From Nakamurella silvestris (GTDB taxonomy: Bacteria; Actinomycetota; Actinomycetes; Mycobacteriales; Nakamurellaceae): a stretch of 39,756 nt of DNA. Under the pieces are notes generated by a model. The model saw only the letters and a program-made list of their open reading frames with translations. It made no database searches and was not told the DNA's origin. The stretch is from contig QXCQ01000018.1 in assembly GCA_003576535.1 (NCBI GenBank), positions 87,904 to 127,659 on the forward strand, read 5' to 3'. Made by a program: the position numbers and the translations under genes. The number at the start of each line of letters is the position of its first letter. The first letter of the stretch is position 1. Of this stretch, positions 29,601-36,939 are shown piece after piece.

Positions 29601-31485
29601 CCGCATCCTCGGGCCGCTCGACCCGGCGGAGATCGCCGCACGATCGGCGGACCCCGGTGCCAGTGGTGCCTGGGCGGCCGAACTGGTGGATGCGCGGAGA
29701 ATCTTCGGGGTGCAGATCGCCGGACAGGCCCGGTTCGCCGATGTCACCGACCTCGCCGCCCTGCGGGACGGTCTCGGCACCGCCGTGCCGCTCGGGGTCC
29801 CACTGGCCTTCCTCGCCCCCAGCGCCGAACCGCTGGAACACCTTTTCGGCCGTTACGCCCGCAGTCGCGGGCCGTTCACCGCCGCTGCCCTCGCCGAACG
29901 GTTCGGTCTCGGTGTCGCCGTGGTGACGGCGGCCCTGCGCCGGCTGGTCGGCACCGGTCGACTGATGGAGGGGGAGTTCCGGCCGGTGGTCGCCGGTGGT
30001 GTCGACGGCAGCACCGAATTCGTCGACGCCGAGGTGCTGCGCCTGTTGCGTCGCCGGTCCCTGGCGAGCCTGCGGGCCGAGGTCGAACCGGTGTTGCCCG
30101 CCGCCTTCGCCCGGTTCCTGCCGGCCTGGAACGGTATCGGCCCGGCGGTGCGGCGGAACGAGCGGCTGCGCGGGATCGACGGTGTGTACCGGGCGGTCGA
30201 ACAGCTTGCCGGGGCCATCGTCCCGGCCTCGGCCCTGGAGACCCTGATCCTGCCGGCCCGGGTGGACGGGTACCTGCCCTCGATGCTTGACGAGCTCACC
30301 ACCAGCGGTGACGTACTCTGGGCGGGGCACGGAACCCTGGCCGGTGACGACGGCTGGATCTCCGTCCATCCCGCCGAGACGGCCCCGCTGACCCTGGCTC
30401 TGCCGGCGGTCGGGACGGCGGAGGAGTCGGCGGTGGGCCCGGTCCATGCGGCGATCCTGCAGGTCCTCGCCGGTGGCGGCGCCTATTTCTTCCGTGCTCT
30501 CGCGGAGGCGGTGGTCGACTGGGTCGGTCCTACCGACGACTCCGCCGTCATCGCCGCGTTGTGGGACCTGGTCTTCGGTGCCCAGGTCACCGGCGACACC
30601 CTCACCCCGTTGCGCGCCCGGCTCTCGGGCGGGAAGACCACCCATCGGGCGAAGGCCCCGGCAGCCCGGCCGCGTCAGCGTGGTCTGTCGGGGATCGGCG
30701 GGATGAGTCGGATCGCGGCGGCCGCGCCGGGGCGGACCGGGCGAACGCGGGATCTGGCCGCCCTGCGTCAGGGTCCGCCGTTGGTGGCGGGCCGCTGGTC
30801 CCTGGTACCGGCGGTCGAGGTCGACCCGACCGTCCGGGCCCATGCCGGTGCGGAGATCCTGCTGGACCGGTACGGGGTGATCACCCGGGGTGCGGTGGGT
30901 GCGGAGGACGTCCCCGGTGGCTTCGCCGGGGTCTACCGGGTGCTCTCGGCGTTCGAGGAGGCCGGGCGTACCCGACGCGGTTACTTCGTCGAAGGCCTGG
31001 GGGCCGCCCAGTTCGGCTCGGCCGGTGCGATCGACCGGCTGCGTTCCTTCTCGACCTCGCCTGCGGACCCCCTGCCGACGCCACAGTCGGCGGACCAGGA
31101 ACCCGAGGCAGTGGTGCTCGCCTCGGCCGACCCGGCGAACCCGTACGGCGCGGCGCTGCCCTGGCCGGCCCAACGGGGTGAGGAGAAACATCGGCCCGCC
31201 CGCCGGGCAGGCGCGTTGGTGGCACTGGTCGAGGGCGAGCTGGTCCTCTACGCCGAGCGGGGCGGGCGCACCCTGCTGACCTTCAGCGACGAACCGGCGG
31301 CCCTGAACGCCGCGGCGGCCGGGATCGCCCGGGTCGTCCTGCACTCCGGCCTCGGCTCCTTCACCGTGCAGCGGATCGACGGGGAGGAGGCGCTGCTCGC
31401 CCAGGGTCCCGTCCCGGAATCCCTGGTGCGGGCGGGGTTCTCGGCCACCCCGAAGGGTCTGCGGCTGCGGGCGGGTGCCCGATGA
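26692..31485 (+). CDS. lhr: Lhr, large superfamily 2 DNA helicase
   Basis: ATP-dependent 3'-5' DNA translocase and RNA:DNA helicase. In mycobacteria it is linked to the mitomycin C and DNA-damage response. At 1597 aa it has the full length of actinobacterial Lhr. The N-terminal helicase core contains Walker A PTGSGKT (residues 70-76), DEVH at 193-196, SAT in GLSATVRPL, and the second lobe with STIVFANSRRLAERLT, TSSLELGIDMGAVD and QRIGRAGHQVG. The C-terminal half holds the Lhr-specific winged-helix and beta-barrel domains that form the Lhr-CTD. It is followed by nei, as in mycobacteria, indicating a joint DNA-repair role. Palindromes upstream may be regulatory. Confidence 0.96.
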   Translation: MSPAKRGGGGRPDDTSGARRPAGPSAAEVLSRFSPVVQDWFTGTFPAPTAAQVGAWDAISRGEHTLVVAPTGSGKTLSAFLSAIDALAVAPPVVDPAKRCRVLYLSPLKALAVDVERNLRSPLAGIALQAQRRGEPPPRIEVAVRSGDTSVEDRRAFGRSGADILITTPESLFLLLTSRAREMLSGVETVIIDEVHAVAASKRGAHLAVSLDRLDALLERPAQRIGLSATVRPLSEVGRYLTGGRPVTMVQPPAEKVFDISVVVPVEDLSSLGEPTGDLSGPAAGQISNSSIWPKVEERIVDLIDAHRSTIVFANSRRLAERLTARLNEIHAERQVDAEPVLAGVQAGPPAQVMAQAGGTSGAPAVLAKAHHGSVSRTQRAIVEDELKSGLLPAVVATSSLELGIDMGAVDLVIQVETPPSVASGVQRIGRAGHQVGAVSRGVVFPKFRGDLVASAVVAERMKVGAVEELAVPANPLDVLAQQIVAMVAMDDITVTDLHDLVRRSASFAALPRPVLDAVLDMLSGKYPSEEFAELRPRLVWDRMTDTLTGRPGAQRLAITSGGTIPDRGLYGVFLATGEGPGRRVGELDEEMVYESRVGDVFALGSSSWLITEITHDQVRVLPAPGRPGRLPFWKGDGLGRPAELGRAHGAFIRDIGSTTDDLARIRLTEAGLDTWAADNLLTYLSEQKAATGVLPDDRTIVVERFRDELGDWRVVIHSPFGAAVHAPWALALAARMRERFGIDIQAMHADDGIVLRLPDMGEDTDTAASASVAELAVLESSEVERDVTAEIGGSALFAARFRECAARALLLPRRQIGKRQPLWQQRQRSSQLLEVASRYPTFPIIAEAVREVLQDVYDVPGLKSLMARIASREVRMIDVETPTPSPFASSLLFGYVGQFLYEGDSPLAERRAAALAVDPALLADLLGHGDGLALRDLLEPAAIERTEAELQRLAVDRKVSSAEELADLLRILGPLDPAEIAARSADPGASGAWAAELVDARRIFGVQIAGQARFADVTDLAALRDGLGTAVPLGVPLAFLAPSAEPLEHLFGRYARSRGPFTAAALAERFGLGVAVVTAALRRLVGTGRLMEGEFRPVVAGGVDGSTEFVDAEVLRLLRRRSLASLRAEVEPVLPAAFARFLPAWNGIGPAVRRNERLRGIDGVYRAVEQLAGAIVPASALETLILPARVDGYLPSMLDELTTSGDVLWAGHGTLAGDDGWISVHPAETAPLTLALPAVGTAEESAVGPVHAAILQVLAGGGAYFFRALAEAVVDWVGPTDDSAVIAALWDLVFGAQVTGDTLTPLRARLSGGKTTHRAKAPAARPRQRGLSGIGGMSRIAAAAPGRTGRTRDLAALRQGPPLVAGRWSLVPAVEVDPTVRAHAGAEILLDRYGVITRGAVGAEDVPGGFAGVYRVLSAFEEAGRTRRGYFVEGLGAAQFGSAGAIDRLRSFSTSPADPLPTPQSADQEPEAVVLASADPANPYGAALPWPAQRGEEKHRPARRAGALVALVEGELVLYAERGGRTLLTFSDEPAALNAAAAGIARVVLHSGLGSFTVQRIDGEEALLAQGPVPESLVRAGFSATPKGLRLRAGAR

Positions 31486-31547
31486 CCAGGGCCGCGGGAT
31501 TCTCCTCGCCCGGTTCCGTCGCCGGGTCCCGGGTGCGCCATGCCTGA
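31482..31547 (+). CDS. Possible 21-codon bridging ORF between lhr and nei
   Basis: ATGA at 31482-31485 overlaps the lhr stop codon. The new frame (MTRAAGFSSPGSVAGSRVRHA) runs to a TGA at 31545-31547 inside the first codons of nei. nei has no clear ribosome-binding site, so this frame could carry ribosomes from lhr to nei. It may equally be chance; the peptide has no recognisable features. Confidence 0.2.
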   Translation: MTRAAGFSSPGSVAGSRVRHA

Positions 31548-32505
31548 AGGGGACACCGTCCGGCGGACCGCGGACCGACTGCACCTCGCCCTGGCCGGCC
31601 GCGAGCTGGTCCGCACCGAACTCCGCTGGCCCGGGCTCGGCGAGGTGGACCTGTCGGGGCGAGAGGTGTTGGAGGTGAAGACCTATGGCAAACACATCAT
31701 CACCCGGATCGGCGCGGGAGACGGCAGCGCCCGGTTCCCCACCGCCCCCGAGGTCCCGTTGACCTTGCGATCCCACCTGAGAATGGAAGGGTCCTGGCGG
31801 ATCCATGCCACCGGCCCGCAGGCCTGGCCGGGTCGGGACCAGGCTGCTGTTCGCGCGGTGCTGGCCGGGACGGAATGGACGGCCGTCGGGATCTGGCTCG
31901 GTCTGCTGGACCTGCTGCCGACCACGGAGGAGCACACCCTCTTCGATCACCTCGGACCCGACGTCCTGGCCGCCGACTTCCTCGACCCTGCCACCGATTT
32001 CGGGATCACCGAGGCCCTGCGCAGGCTCCGGGCCGGCGGCGGGCGGACCATCGGTGAGGCACTGCTCGATCAGACGAACCTCGCCGGCATCGGCACCTTC
32101 TACATGGCTGAAACCCTGTTCCTGAAAGGGGTGTCGCCGTGGGTACCGGTCGAGGAGGTGACGGACCTGGCGGCGATGGTGACCCTGGCCTCGCGGATGC
32201 TCACCGCCAACCTGGTCCGCCCGATGCCGACGACCACCGGGATCAGCCGACCCGGGCAGGAGCAATGGGTGCATGCCCGATCCGGTAAACCGTGCCGACG
32301 GTGCGGCACCGTCGTCCGGGTCGCCATGGTGGGTCCGCCGTTGCGGGAGCGGACGGCCTTCTACTGTCCGAGCTGCCAGCAGGGTCCGACGCCGACGGAC
32401 GACGGCGCACCGATGCGACCGCTGGGCACGTCGCCGCGGGGTCTGCCCGGCACCGGGGTGTCTGCGCAGGGGCGGGGCGGTCGTCCCGCCTACCGGCGGC
32501 CGTGA
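31540..32505 (+). CDS. nei: Nei-type DNA glycosylase/AP lyase (Fpg/Nei family)
   Basis: Base-excision repair enzyme that removes oxidised pyrimidines and cuts the abasic site. The 321-aa protein starts MPEGDTVRRTADRL: after Met removal Pro2 is the Schiff-base nucleophile and Glu3 the catalytic acid. Lys51 in TYGKHIITRI matches the conserved catalytic-domain Lys. The helix-two-turn-helix region is GEALLDQTNLAGIGTFYMAE, and the C-terminal zinc finger is CRRC...CPSC. The residue order and the MPEGDTV start resemble mycobacterial Nei2, which is also next to lhr. The last ~45 residues are a Gly/Arg/Pro tail. There is no good ribosome-binding site; coupling to lhr is likely. Confidence 0.95.
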   Translation: MPEGDTVRRTADRLHLALAGRELVRTELRWPGLGEVDLSGREVLEVKTYGKHIITRIGAGDGSARFPTAPEVPLTLRSHLRMEGSWRIHATGPQAWPGRDQAAVRAVLAGTEWTAVGIWLGLLDLLPTTEEHTLFDHLGPDVLAADFLDPATDFGITEALRRLRAGGGRTIGEALLDQTNLAGIGTFYMAETLFLKGVSPWVPVEEVTDLAAMVTLASRMLTANLVRPMPTTTGISRPGQEQWVHARSGKPCRRCGTVVRVAMVGPPLRERTAFYCPSCQQGPTPTDDGAPMRPLGTSPRGLPGTGVSAQGRGGRPAYRRP

Positions 32506-32571
32506 CCCATCCTGCGGCGGGATATGCGCAGGTGAGAGCGTTAACATGTGCGCATATCCCACCGCGCGATG
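32503..32571. repeat. 69-bp palindromic element, copy A
   Basis: Starts exactly at the nei TGA stop codon and matches the copy at 32930-32998 at 67 of 69 positions by eye. Inside, GCGGCGGGATATGCGCA and its near-complement TGCGCATATCCCACCGC form 17-bp arms with one mismatch; the middle contains GTTAAC. It ends 16 bases before the yjbR-type start codon, so it also forms that gene's leader. Confidence 0.9.
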
Positions 32572-32587
32572 TGGATCGGAGAGTGTG

Positions 32588-32932
32588 ATGGCCAGTGAGG
32601 ACGACGTCCGCCGGATCTGCCTCGGTCTGCCCGAGACCACCGAGAATGCGGCCTGGGGGATGCCCACCTTCCGGGTCAAGAACAAGATCTTCGCTTCGCT
32701 CGGCAGTGAGCCAGGGGTCCTCGGATTCGCTGTCGACCAGGAGGAACGGCGGGAGTTGATCGCGTCCGCGCCACAGATCTACTTCCTCAAGTCCGGCCAT
32801 GACGACAACTACCATTTCGCCCGGGCCCGCTTGCCCCAGATCGACGTCGAGGAACTTGCCGAGCTGTTGACGGAGTCCTGGCGGCGGATCGCGCCGGTGC
32901 GGGTGCGGCGCGCCTTCGACGAGGGGGCCTGA
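32588..32932 (+). CDS. MmcQ/YjbR family protein
   Basis: A 114-aa soluble protein of the MmcQ/YjbR (CyaY-like fold) family, whose role is not firmly known; DNA binding has been proposed. Recognised from EDDVRRICLGLPETTENAAWGMPTFRVKNKIFASL, the central strand pair, and YFLKSGHDDNYHFARARLPQIDVEELAELLTESWRRIAP. Length is typical. GGAGAG (32578-32583) precedes the ATG by 4 bases. The gene is framed by the two 69-bp elements: one ends just before its start and the other begins at its stop codon. Confidence 0.9.
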   Translation: MASEDDVRRICLGLPETTENAAWGMPTFRVKNKIFASLGSEPGVLGFAVDQEERRELIASAPQIYFLKSGHDDNYHFARARLPQIDVEELAELLTESWRRIAPVRVRRAFDEGA

Positions 32933-32998
32933 CCCATCCCGCGGCGGGATATGCGCAGGTGGGAGCGTTAACATGTGCGCATATCCCACCGCGCGATG
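32930..32998. repeat. 69-bp palindromic element, copy B
   Basis: Starts exactly at the TGA stop codon of the yjbR-type gene and has the same orientation as copy A, with two differences in 69 bases. Same 17-bp arms and GTTAAC centre. The next gene starts 90 bases downstream. Confidence 0.9.
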
Positions 32999-33075
32999 CA
33001 GCGGAGGGGCAGGACCGGGAACCGGACGGCGCGACCCGACCGTCAGCCCTGTCGCGCACCGGGACCGGGACCCCT

Positions 33076-33081
33076 TATCGT
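33076..33081 (+). promoter_or_regulatory. Candidate leaderless -10 element for the DUF6328-like gene
   Basis: TATCGT ends 7 bases before the ATG at 33088, with no Shine-Dalgarno sequence between. This position supports both the chosen start and a leaderless transcript. Confidence 0.45.
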
Positions 33082-33087
33082 CTGGGG

Positions 33088-33687
33088 ATGACGCACAGCC
33101 CCGACTCCTCTGCGCCCGCCGAACACGGGGCACCGCACACACCAGGGGCGTCGTCCGGGCACACTGCCCCACGCGGGTCGGTGCCCGAGACCGCCGAGGA
33201 GATCGCACACTTCGAGCGGACGGGGGAGAACCCGGCCCAGCGGTCGAACCGGCAGCTCGCCGAACTGCTGCAGGAGATGAGGGTGGTCCAGGTCGGCGGA
33301 CAGATCCTGTTCGCCTTCCTGCTGGCGATCCCGTTCCAGCCCACCTTCGAACACATCGGCTCGGCCGAGCGCACCCTGTACACGGTGTCGGTGGTCCTGA
33401 CCGTCACTGCGATGTTCCTGCTGATGACACCCGTTGCGCTGCACCGGGCCTGGTTCCGTGCGGGGATGAAGGAGAAGATCATCCGGTATGCCACCTGGAT
33501 GACGGGGGCCGGTCTGGCCCTGCTCGGTCCGGGCATCCTCTGCGCCGTCACCCTGGTGCTCAGTGTTGCCATGAACTGGTGGGGTGCCATCGCGGTGGCA
33601 GTGGTCCTGGCGTTCTTCCTGCTCTGGCTGTGGGTGCTGCTGCCCGCCCAGGGGCACCGGGAGGCCGCGCGCGGGGACAAGGACTGA
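33088..33687 (+). CDS. DUF6328-like membrane protein
   Basis: A 199-aa membrane protein of unknown function. The hydrophilic N-terminus (to ~55, rich in Ser, Pro, His and Glu) leads to NRQLAELLQEMRVVQVGGQILFAFLLAIPF. Four membrane helices follow (about 70-90, 98-118, 133-155 and 157-178), with HRAWFRAGMKEKIIRYATWM between helices 2 and 3. This pattern is familiar from a widespread actinobacterial family, often mislabelled as a sodium/proton antiporter. The frame opens earlier, through the 69-bp element, but TATCGT 7 bases before the ATG at 33088 favours this start. It is convergent with the epimerase gene. Confidence 0.82.
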   Translation: MTHSPDSSAPAEHGAPHTPGASSGHTAPRGSVPETAEEIAHFERTGENPAQRSNRQLAELLQEMRVVQVGGQILFAFLLAIPFQPTFEHIGSAERTLYTVSVVLTVTAMFLLMTPVALHRAWFRAGMKEKIIRYATWMTGAGLALLGPGILCAVTLVLSVAMNWWGAIAVAVVLAFFLLWLWVLLPAQGHREAARGDKD

Positions 33688-33706
33688 CGATTCCCTCCGG
33701 TCCCGT

Positions 33707-33728
33707 CGGACCTGTGCACGCAGGTCCG
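33707..33728. terminator. Bidirectional terminator between convergent genes
   Basis: CGGACCTG (33707-33714) and CAGGTCCG (33721-33728) form a perfect 8-bp stem around TGCACG. It is midway between two convergent stop codons. Confidence 0.55.
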
Positions 33729-33735
33729 GCCTCCG

Positions 33736-34698
33736 TCAGGCGGCCGCGTTCAACGGACTGTTCTTGCCGCGCCACCAGCTGACGGTGTCGGCAAGGATCT
33801 GCGGCCAAGCCGTCGTGGTGAGGCCGAGCTCGGCCGTGGCCCGGGAGGAGTCCATGACGAACGTCTCGGTGAACTGGTAGGCCACCCCCTTGATCTCCTT
33901 CATCATCGGATTGACCAGGCCGGCGGCGTTGATCAGCCAGGACGGCACCGGCGAGATCTTCGGCAGCGACACCTTCGCCTCGGCGGCGAGATCGGCCGCC
34001 AACGTGCGGAAGGACTTCGGCGCGGGGGAAGGGACGTGCCAGAGCCGGCCCCAGGCCCGCTCGTCCAGCCCCAGGGTCGCCATGGTTTCTCCGATGTCGG
34101 GCAGGTAGGTCCAGGAGCGGAGCACATCGGGATCGCCGATCGGGCGGATGGTCTTTCCGGCCAGCAGCGGTTCGATCAACCGGCTGCCGGCGTGGGCACC
34201 GTCGGTGGCGAAGGGACCGAGGTAGTCCGACGCGCGGGCCTCGGTCACCCGGACCCGTCCGGCCTGGTGTCTGGCCAGAGCGTCCAGCCACATCTGCTGC
34301 CGGACCTCGCCCTTGTGATCGGAGGGGCGGGCCGGTGTGTCCTCGCTCATCACTCCGGAGCCGCGCCCGTAGGGGTACAGGTTGCTCGCCGTCACCAGCA
34401 CGGCGGAGTGTGTCTCGGCGGCGTCCAGCAGGGCGGCGGCGACCGGCGGCCAGTCGGTGGGCCAGCGGTGATAGGCCGGGTTCACGCAGTTGTAGATGGC
34501 GGTCGCGCCCGCGGTGGCACCGATGAGCTGGGCGGTGTCCGCGGCGTCGGCGGTGGCGAAGGCCAGGTCGGTCGAGGTCGGGACGCTGCCGGGTGCCGGC
34601 CGGCTGGAGCGGCTGACCATGGTGACCCGCTCGCCGCGGGCGAGCAGTGCGGTGGCGGTGGCCGAGCCGATCGGTCCGCTGCCGATGATGACGTGCAT
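33736..34698 (-). CDS. NAD-dependent epimerase/dehydratase-type (atypical SDR) protein
   Basis: A 320-aa Rossmann-fold protein likely to bind NAD(P). The nucleotide-binding loop is MHVIIGSGPIGSATATALL (GxGxxG type). VTASNLYPYGRG occupies the active-site position, but the expected Lys four residues after Tyr is Arg, so it is an atypical member and may be a reductase, isomerase or regulatory NAD(P) sensor rather than a sugar epimerase. WTYLPDIGETMATL and WHVPSPAP are typical of the C-terminal half. GGAGG with 5-base spacing fixes the ATG at 34698. It is divergent from a TetR gene with twin palindromes between them, so TetR control is likely. Confidence 0.85.
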   Translation of the reverse strand: MHVIIGSGPIGSATATALLARGERVTMVSRSSRPAPGSVPTSTDLAFATADAADTAQLIGATAGATAIYNCVNPAYHRWPTDWPPVAAALLDAAETHSAVLVTASNLYPYGRGSGVMSEDTPARPSDHKGEVRQQMWLDALARHQAGRVRVTEARASDYLGPFATDGAHAGSRLIEPLLAGKTIRPIGDPDVLRSWTYLPDIGETMATLGLDERAWGRLWHVPSPAPKSFRTLAADLAAEAKVSLPKISPVPSWLINAAGLVNPMMKEIKGVAYQFTETFVMDSSRATAELGLTTTAWPQILADTVSWWRGKNSPLNAAA

Positions 34699-34742
34699 GG
34701 AATCCTCCAACAGAGTGGCCTGTGAGCGTGGCACACAATTGC

Positions 34743-34753
34743 GAGCACTGCTC
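34743..34753. promoter_or_regulatory. TetR operator candidate 1
   Basis: GAGCACTGCTC is a perfect 11-bp palindrome about a central C, followed by TCG. Its twin, GAGCAATGCTC, lies 53 bp away and is also followed by TCG. It is 45 bases upstream of the epimerase start. Confidence 0.55.
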
Positions 34754-34795
34754 TCGTTCCGGGACAGTCTGCGCCCGCCGGCGATACCGTGTCAA

Positions 34796-34806
34796 GAGCA
34801 ATGCTC
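34796..34806. promoter_or_regulatory. TetR operator candidate 2
   Basis: GAGCAATGCTC is perfect about a central A and extends one more pair to 13 bp. It is 39 bases upstream of the TetR start and next to a CACACT hexamer (34834-34839) that may be the leaderless -10 element. Confidence 0.55.
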
Positions 34807-34845
34807 TCGGTTGCGTGCGGTGATCTCCAAAGGCACACTGGCCGG

Positions 34846-35583
34846 ATGACAGAACAGGGATCACCAGGACGATCCAGGACCGGCGGGGTACGGGAGCGGG
34901 CCCGCGCCGCCGTGATGGCCGACCTGCTCGACATCGCCGCCGCGCACCTGGCGGACCAGGGGGCGGCCGACCTGTCCCTGCGGGCCATCGCCCGCGAGCT
35001 GGGCATGGCCTCCTCCGCCGTCTACCGCTACGTGAGCAGCCGGGACGAGCTGCTGACCCTGCTCATCCTGCGGGCCTACAACACCGTCGGCGAGGTGGCC
35101 GAGAAGGCCCACGCCGACACCGTCGCCGGCGGCGGCGATCCCGCGGCCTGCTGGTTGGCCGTCGCCCGGGCGATCCGGCACTGGGCGAAGGCCGCCCCGC
35201 ACGAGTACGCGCTGATCTACGGCTCACCCGTCCGCGGGTACCAGGCACCACAGGAGACCGTGGCGGCGGCGGTTCGGCTGTGGATGGTCATCGTACGGAT
35301 TCTCAAGGACGCCGTCCTCGGCGGGACACTGCGCCCGCCGGCCCACCCGTTCCAGGTGGACGGGCTGATGAGCGAGGAGGTGACGGCCCTGGCCGAGGGA
35401 TTCCGGGAGCCGCCGTTCGAGGACGTGGTCGTCCGCTCGCTGGCCCTGTTCGCCTCCCTGTTCGGTGCGATCTCGGCCGAGTTGTTCGGCCATTTCGTGG
35501 GTTTCGGCAGTGACGAGGAGCGGGTGTTCGACCTGACCGTGGCCACGGCTGCGGTCGGGGTGGGCCTGGATCTGCCCGTCTGA
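34846..35583 (+). CDS. TetR-family transcriptional regulator
   Basis: A 245-aa one-component repressor. The helix-turn-helix is LSLRAIARELGMASSAVYRYVSSRDELL (about residues 44-70); the remainder is an all-helical ligand and dimer domain with HWAKAAPHEYALIYGSPVRGYQAP, a block typical of one TetR subgroup (WHG-like C-terminal domain). The ligand cannot be deduced. The ATG at 34846 is chosen over upstream codons because a CACACT hexamer ends 7 bases before it and the conserved region starts soon after. It is divergent from the epimerase, with two matching palindromes in the shared region; self-repression and control of the epimerase are the simplest model. Confidence 0.92.
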   Translation: MTEQGSPGRSRTGGVRERARAAVMADLLDIAAAHLADQGAADLSLRAIARELGMASSAVYRYVSSRDELLTLLILRAYNTVGEVAEKAHADTVAGGGDPAACWLAVARAIRHWAKAAPHEYALIYGSPVRGYQAPQETVAAAVRLWMVIVRILKDAVLGGTLRPPAHPFQVDGLMSEEVTALAEGFREPPFEDVVVRSLALFASLFGAISAELFGHFVGFGSDEERVFDLTVATAAVGVGLDLPV

Positions 35584-35669
35584 GCCGGCTGCTGCTCGGC
35601 ACCGCGCGGAGGTCGCGAGTACTGCAGCCAACCACGATGGCCGCCCGGACGACACCGGCCGGCCGGCCG

Positions 35670-35710
35670 CACCCCGGCGGGAGAAGACACGTCATACCGC
35701 CGCCGGGGTG
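35670..35710. terminator. Terminator between TetR and the dipeptidase
   Basis: CACCCCGGCGG (35670-35680) and CCGCCGGGGTG (35700-35710) form a perfect 11-bp stem with a 19-base loop, between convergent genes. The other bases between the two stop codons (35584-35753) show no gene. Confidence 0.6.
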
Positions 35711-35753
35711 TCGAATGTCGTTGCTGCCGAAGGCGTTCCGGTGTGAACAGCTC

Positions 35754-36914
35754 TCAGCGGCCGAACCCGGGATCGGCGATCTCCTCGGCCTTGGCCAGCA
35801 CCCGCAGGATGTTCCCGCTGGTCAGGCCGGCAAGATCCGCGTCGGACCAACCGCGTCGGGCCAGCTCGCCGATCAGGGCCGGGTAGGTCGAGACGTCCTC
35901 CAGGCCGTCGGGCAGGGTGTCGACACCGTCGTAGTCCCCGCCGAGACCCAGATGTCGGGCCCCGATCAGGTCCCGCGCGTACTCGACGTGGTCGGCGACC
36001 TGGTTCAGGGTGGCGACCGGGGTCGGGTTGGCCACCTCCCAGGCGGCGAAAGCCGCCAGGGCGTCAGGGTTGTCGGTCGACCCGCCTTCGACGTGAACGG
36101 TGCCGGGGGTCAGACCCAAACGGGCCCGCTCGATCTCGCCGGCCGCGCGGTGGTCGGCGCACTCCTGGGAAACAAAGGCCGGGACAAAGGTGATCATGAT
36201 GACCCCGTCGTTCTCCTTCAGGGAGAGCAGCACGTCATCGGGGGCGTCCCGGACGTGATCACACAGGCCCCGGCAGGAGGAATGCGAGAAGATCACCGGC
36301 GCAACAGATGTCGCCAGCGCATCCCGCATGGTGTCCGGGGAGACGTGGGAGATGTCCACCAGCATGCCGATCCGGTTCATCTCCCGGACCACCTCACGGC
36401 CGAAGTCGTTGAGGCCGTTGTTGACCGGGGCGTCCGTGGCGGAGTCCGCCCACGGGGTGTTCTGGTTGTGGGTCAACGTCATGTAGGCGACACCCAGCTT
36501 GCGCAACATCCGCAAGGTGCCGAGGGAACTGTCGATGGAATGGCCGCCCTCGGCCCCGAGCAGGGCGGCGATCCTACCGGCGGCCGTCACCTCGGCCACG
36601 TCGGCGGCCGTGCGGGTGAAGGCGAAGGTGTCCGGGTACCGGTCGATGATCCGGTAGACGCAGTCGATCTGCTCCAGGGTGGCCGTGACGGCGTCGGATC
36701 CCGTCATCGAACTGGGGGAGTAGACCGAGAAGAACTGTGCGCCAACACCACCGGCGCGCAGCCGGGGGATGTCGGTGTGCAGGGTGGGCTGGCTGATGGC
36801 GATGTCGAGGGCGTCGAGGTCGTAGGCGGCCTTCTCCCGCAGCGCCCAGGGGAGGTCGTTGTGCCCGTCGAGGACGGGATGTGCTTTCAGCAGAGCGGCG
36901 ATGCGATCGGTCAT
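35754..36914 (-). CDS. Membrane dipeptidase-type metallopeptidase (M19, renal dipeptidase family)
   Basis: A 386-aa zinc dipeptidase that splits dipeptides, possibly including cell-wall D-amino acid dipeptides. The metal ligands are His18 and Asp20 (DGHNDLPW), bridging Glu122 (GAEGGHSID), His190 (VDISHVS) and His211 (FSHSSCRGLCDH); LGGDYDG near the C-terminus is also typical. No signal peptide is visible, so it is probably cytoplasmic. It starts 25 bases after the DapC-like aminotransferase stop codon and is likely cotranscribed. The ATG at 36914 has no ribosome-binding site but has CACGAT ending 7 bases upstream; a GTG at 36932 is a less likely start. Confidence 0.93.
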   Translation of the reverse strand: MTDRIAALLKAHPVLDGHNDLPWALREKAAYDLDALDIAISQPTLHTDIPRLRAGGVGAQFFSVYSPSSMTGSDAVTATLEQIDCVYRIIDRYPDTFAFTRTAADVAEVTAAGRIAALLGAEGGHSIDSSLGTLRMLRKLGVAYMTLTHNQNTPWADSATDAPVNNGLNDFGREVVREMNRIGMLVDISHVSPDTMRDALATSVAPVIFSHSSCRGLCDHVRDAPDDVLLSLKENDGVIMITFVPAFVSQECADHRAAGEIERARLGLTPGTVHVEGGSTDNPDALAAFAAWEVANPTPVATLNQVADHVEYARDLIGARHLGLGGDYDGVDTLPDGLEDVSTYPALIGELARRGWSDADLAGLTSGNILRVLAKAEEIADPGFGR

Positions 36915-36939
36915 GGACCGATCGTGGCACACCGGGCGG

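Noticed and set aside
32525-32587. N-terminal extension of the YjbR-type protein starting MCAYPTARC
   Set aside because: That sequence is the translation of the 69-bp repeat (the same peptide appears by translating the other copy). The GGAGAG site supports the ATG at 32588.
26407-32685. A 2092-codon open frame on the minus strand opposite lhr and nei
   Set aside because: It is antisense to two genes with full family motifs. Its composition (Gly/Arg/Asp/Gln-rich, no domains) is typical of shadow frames in high-GC DNA.
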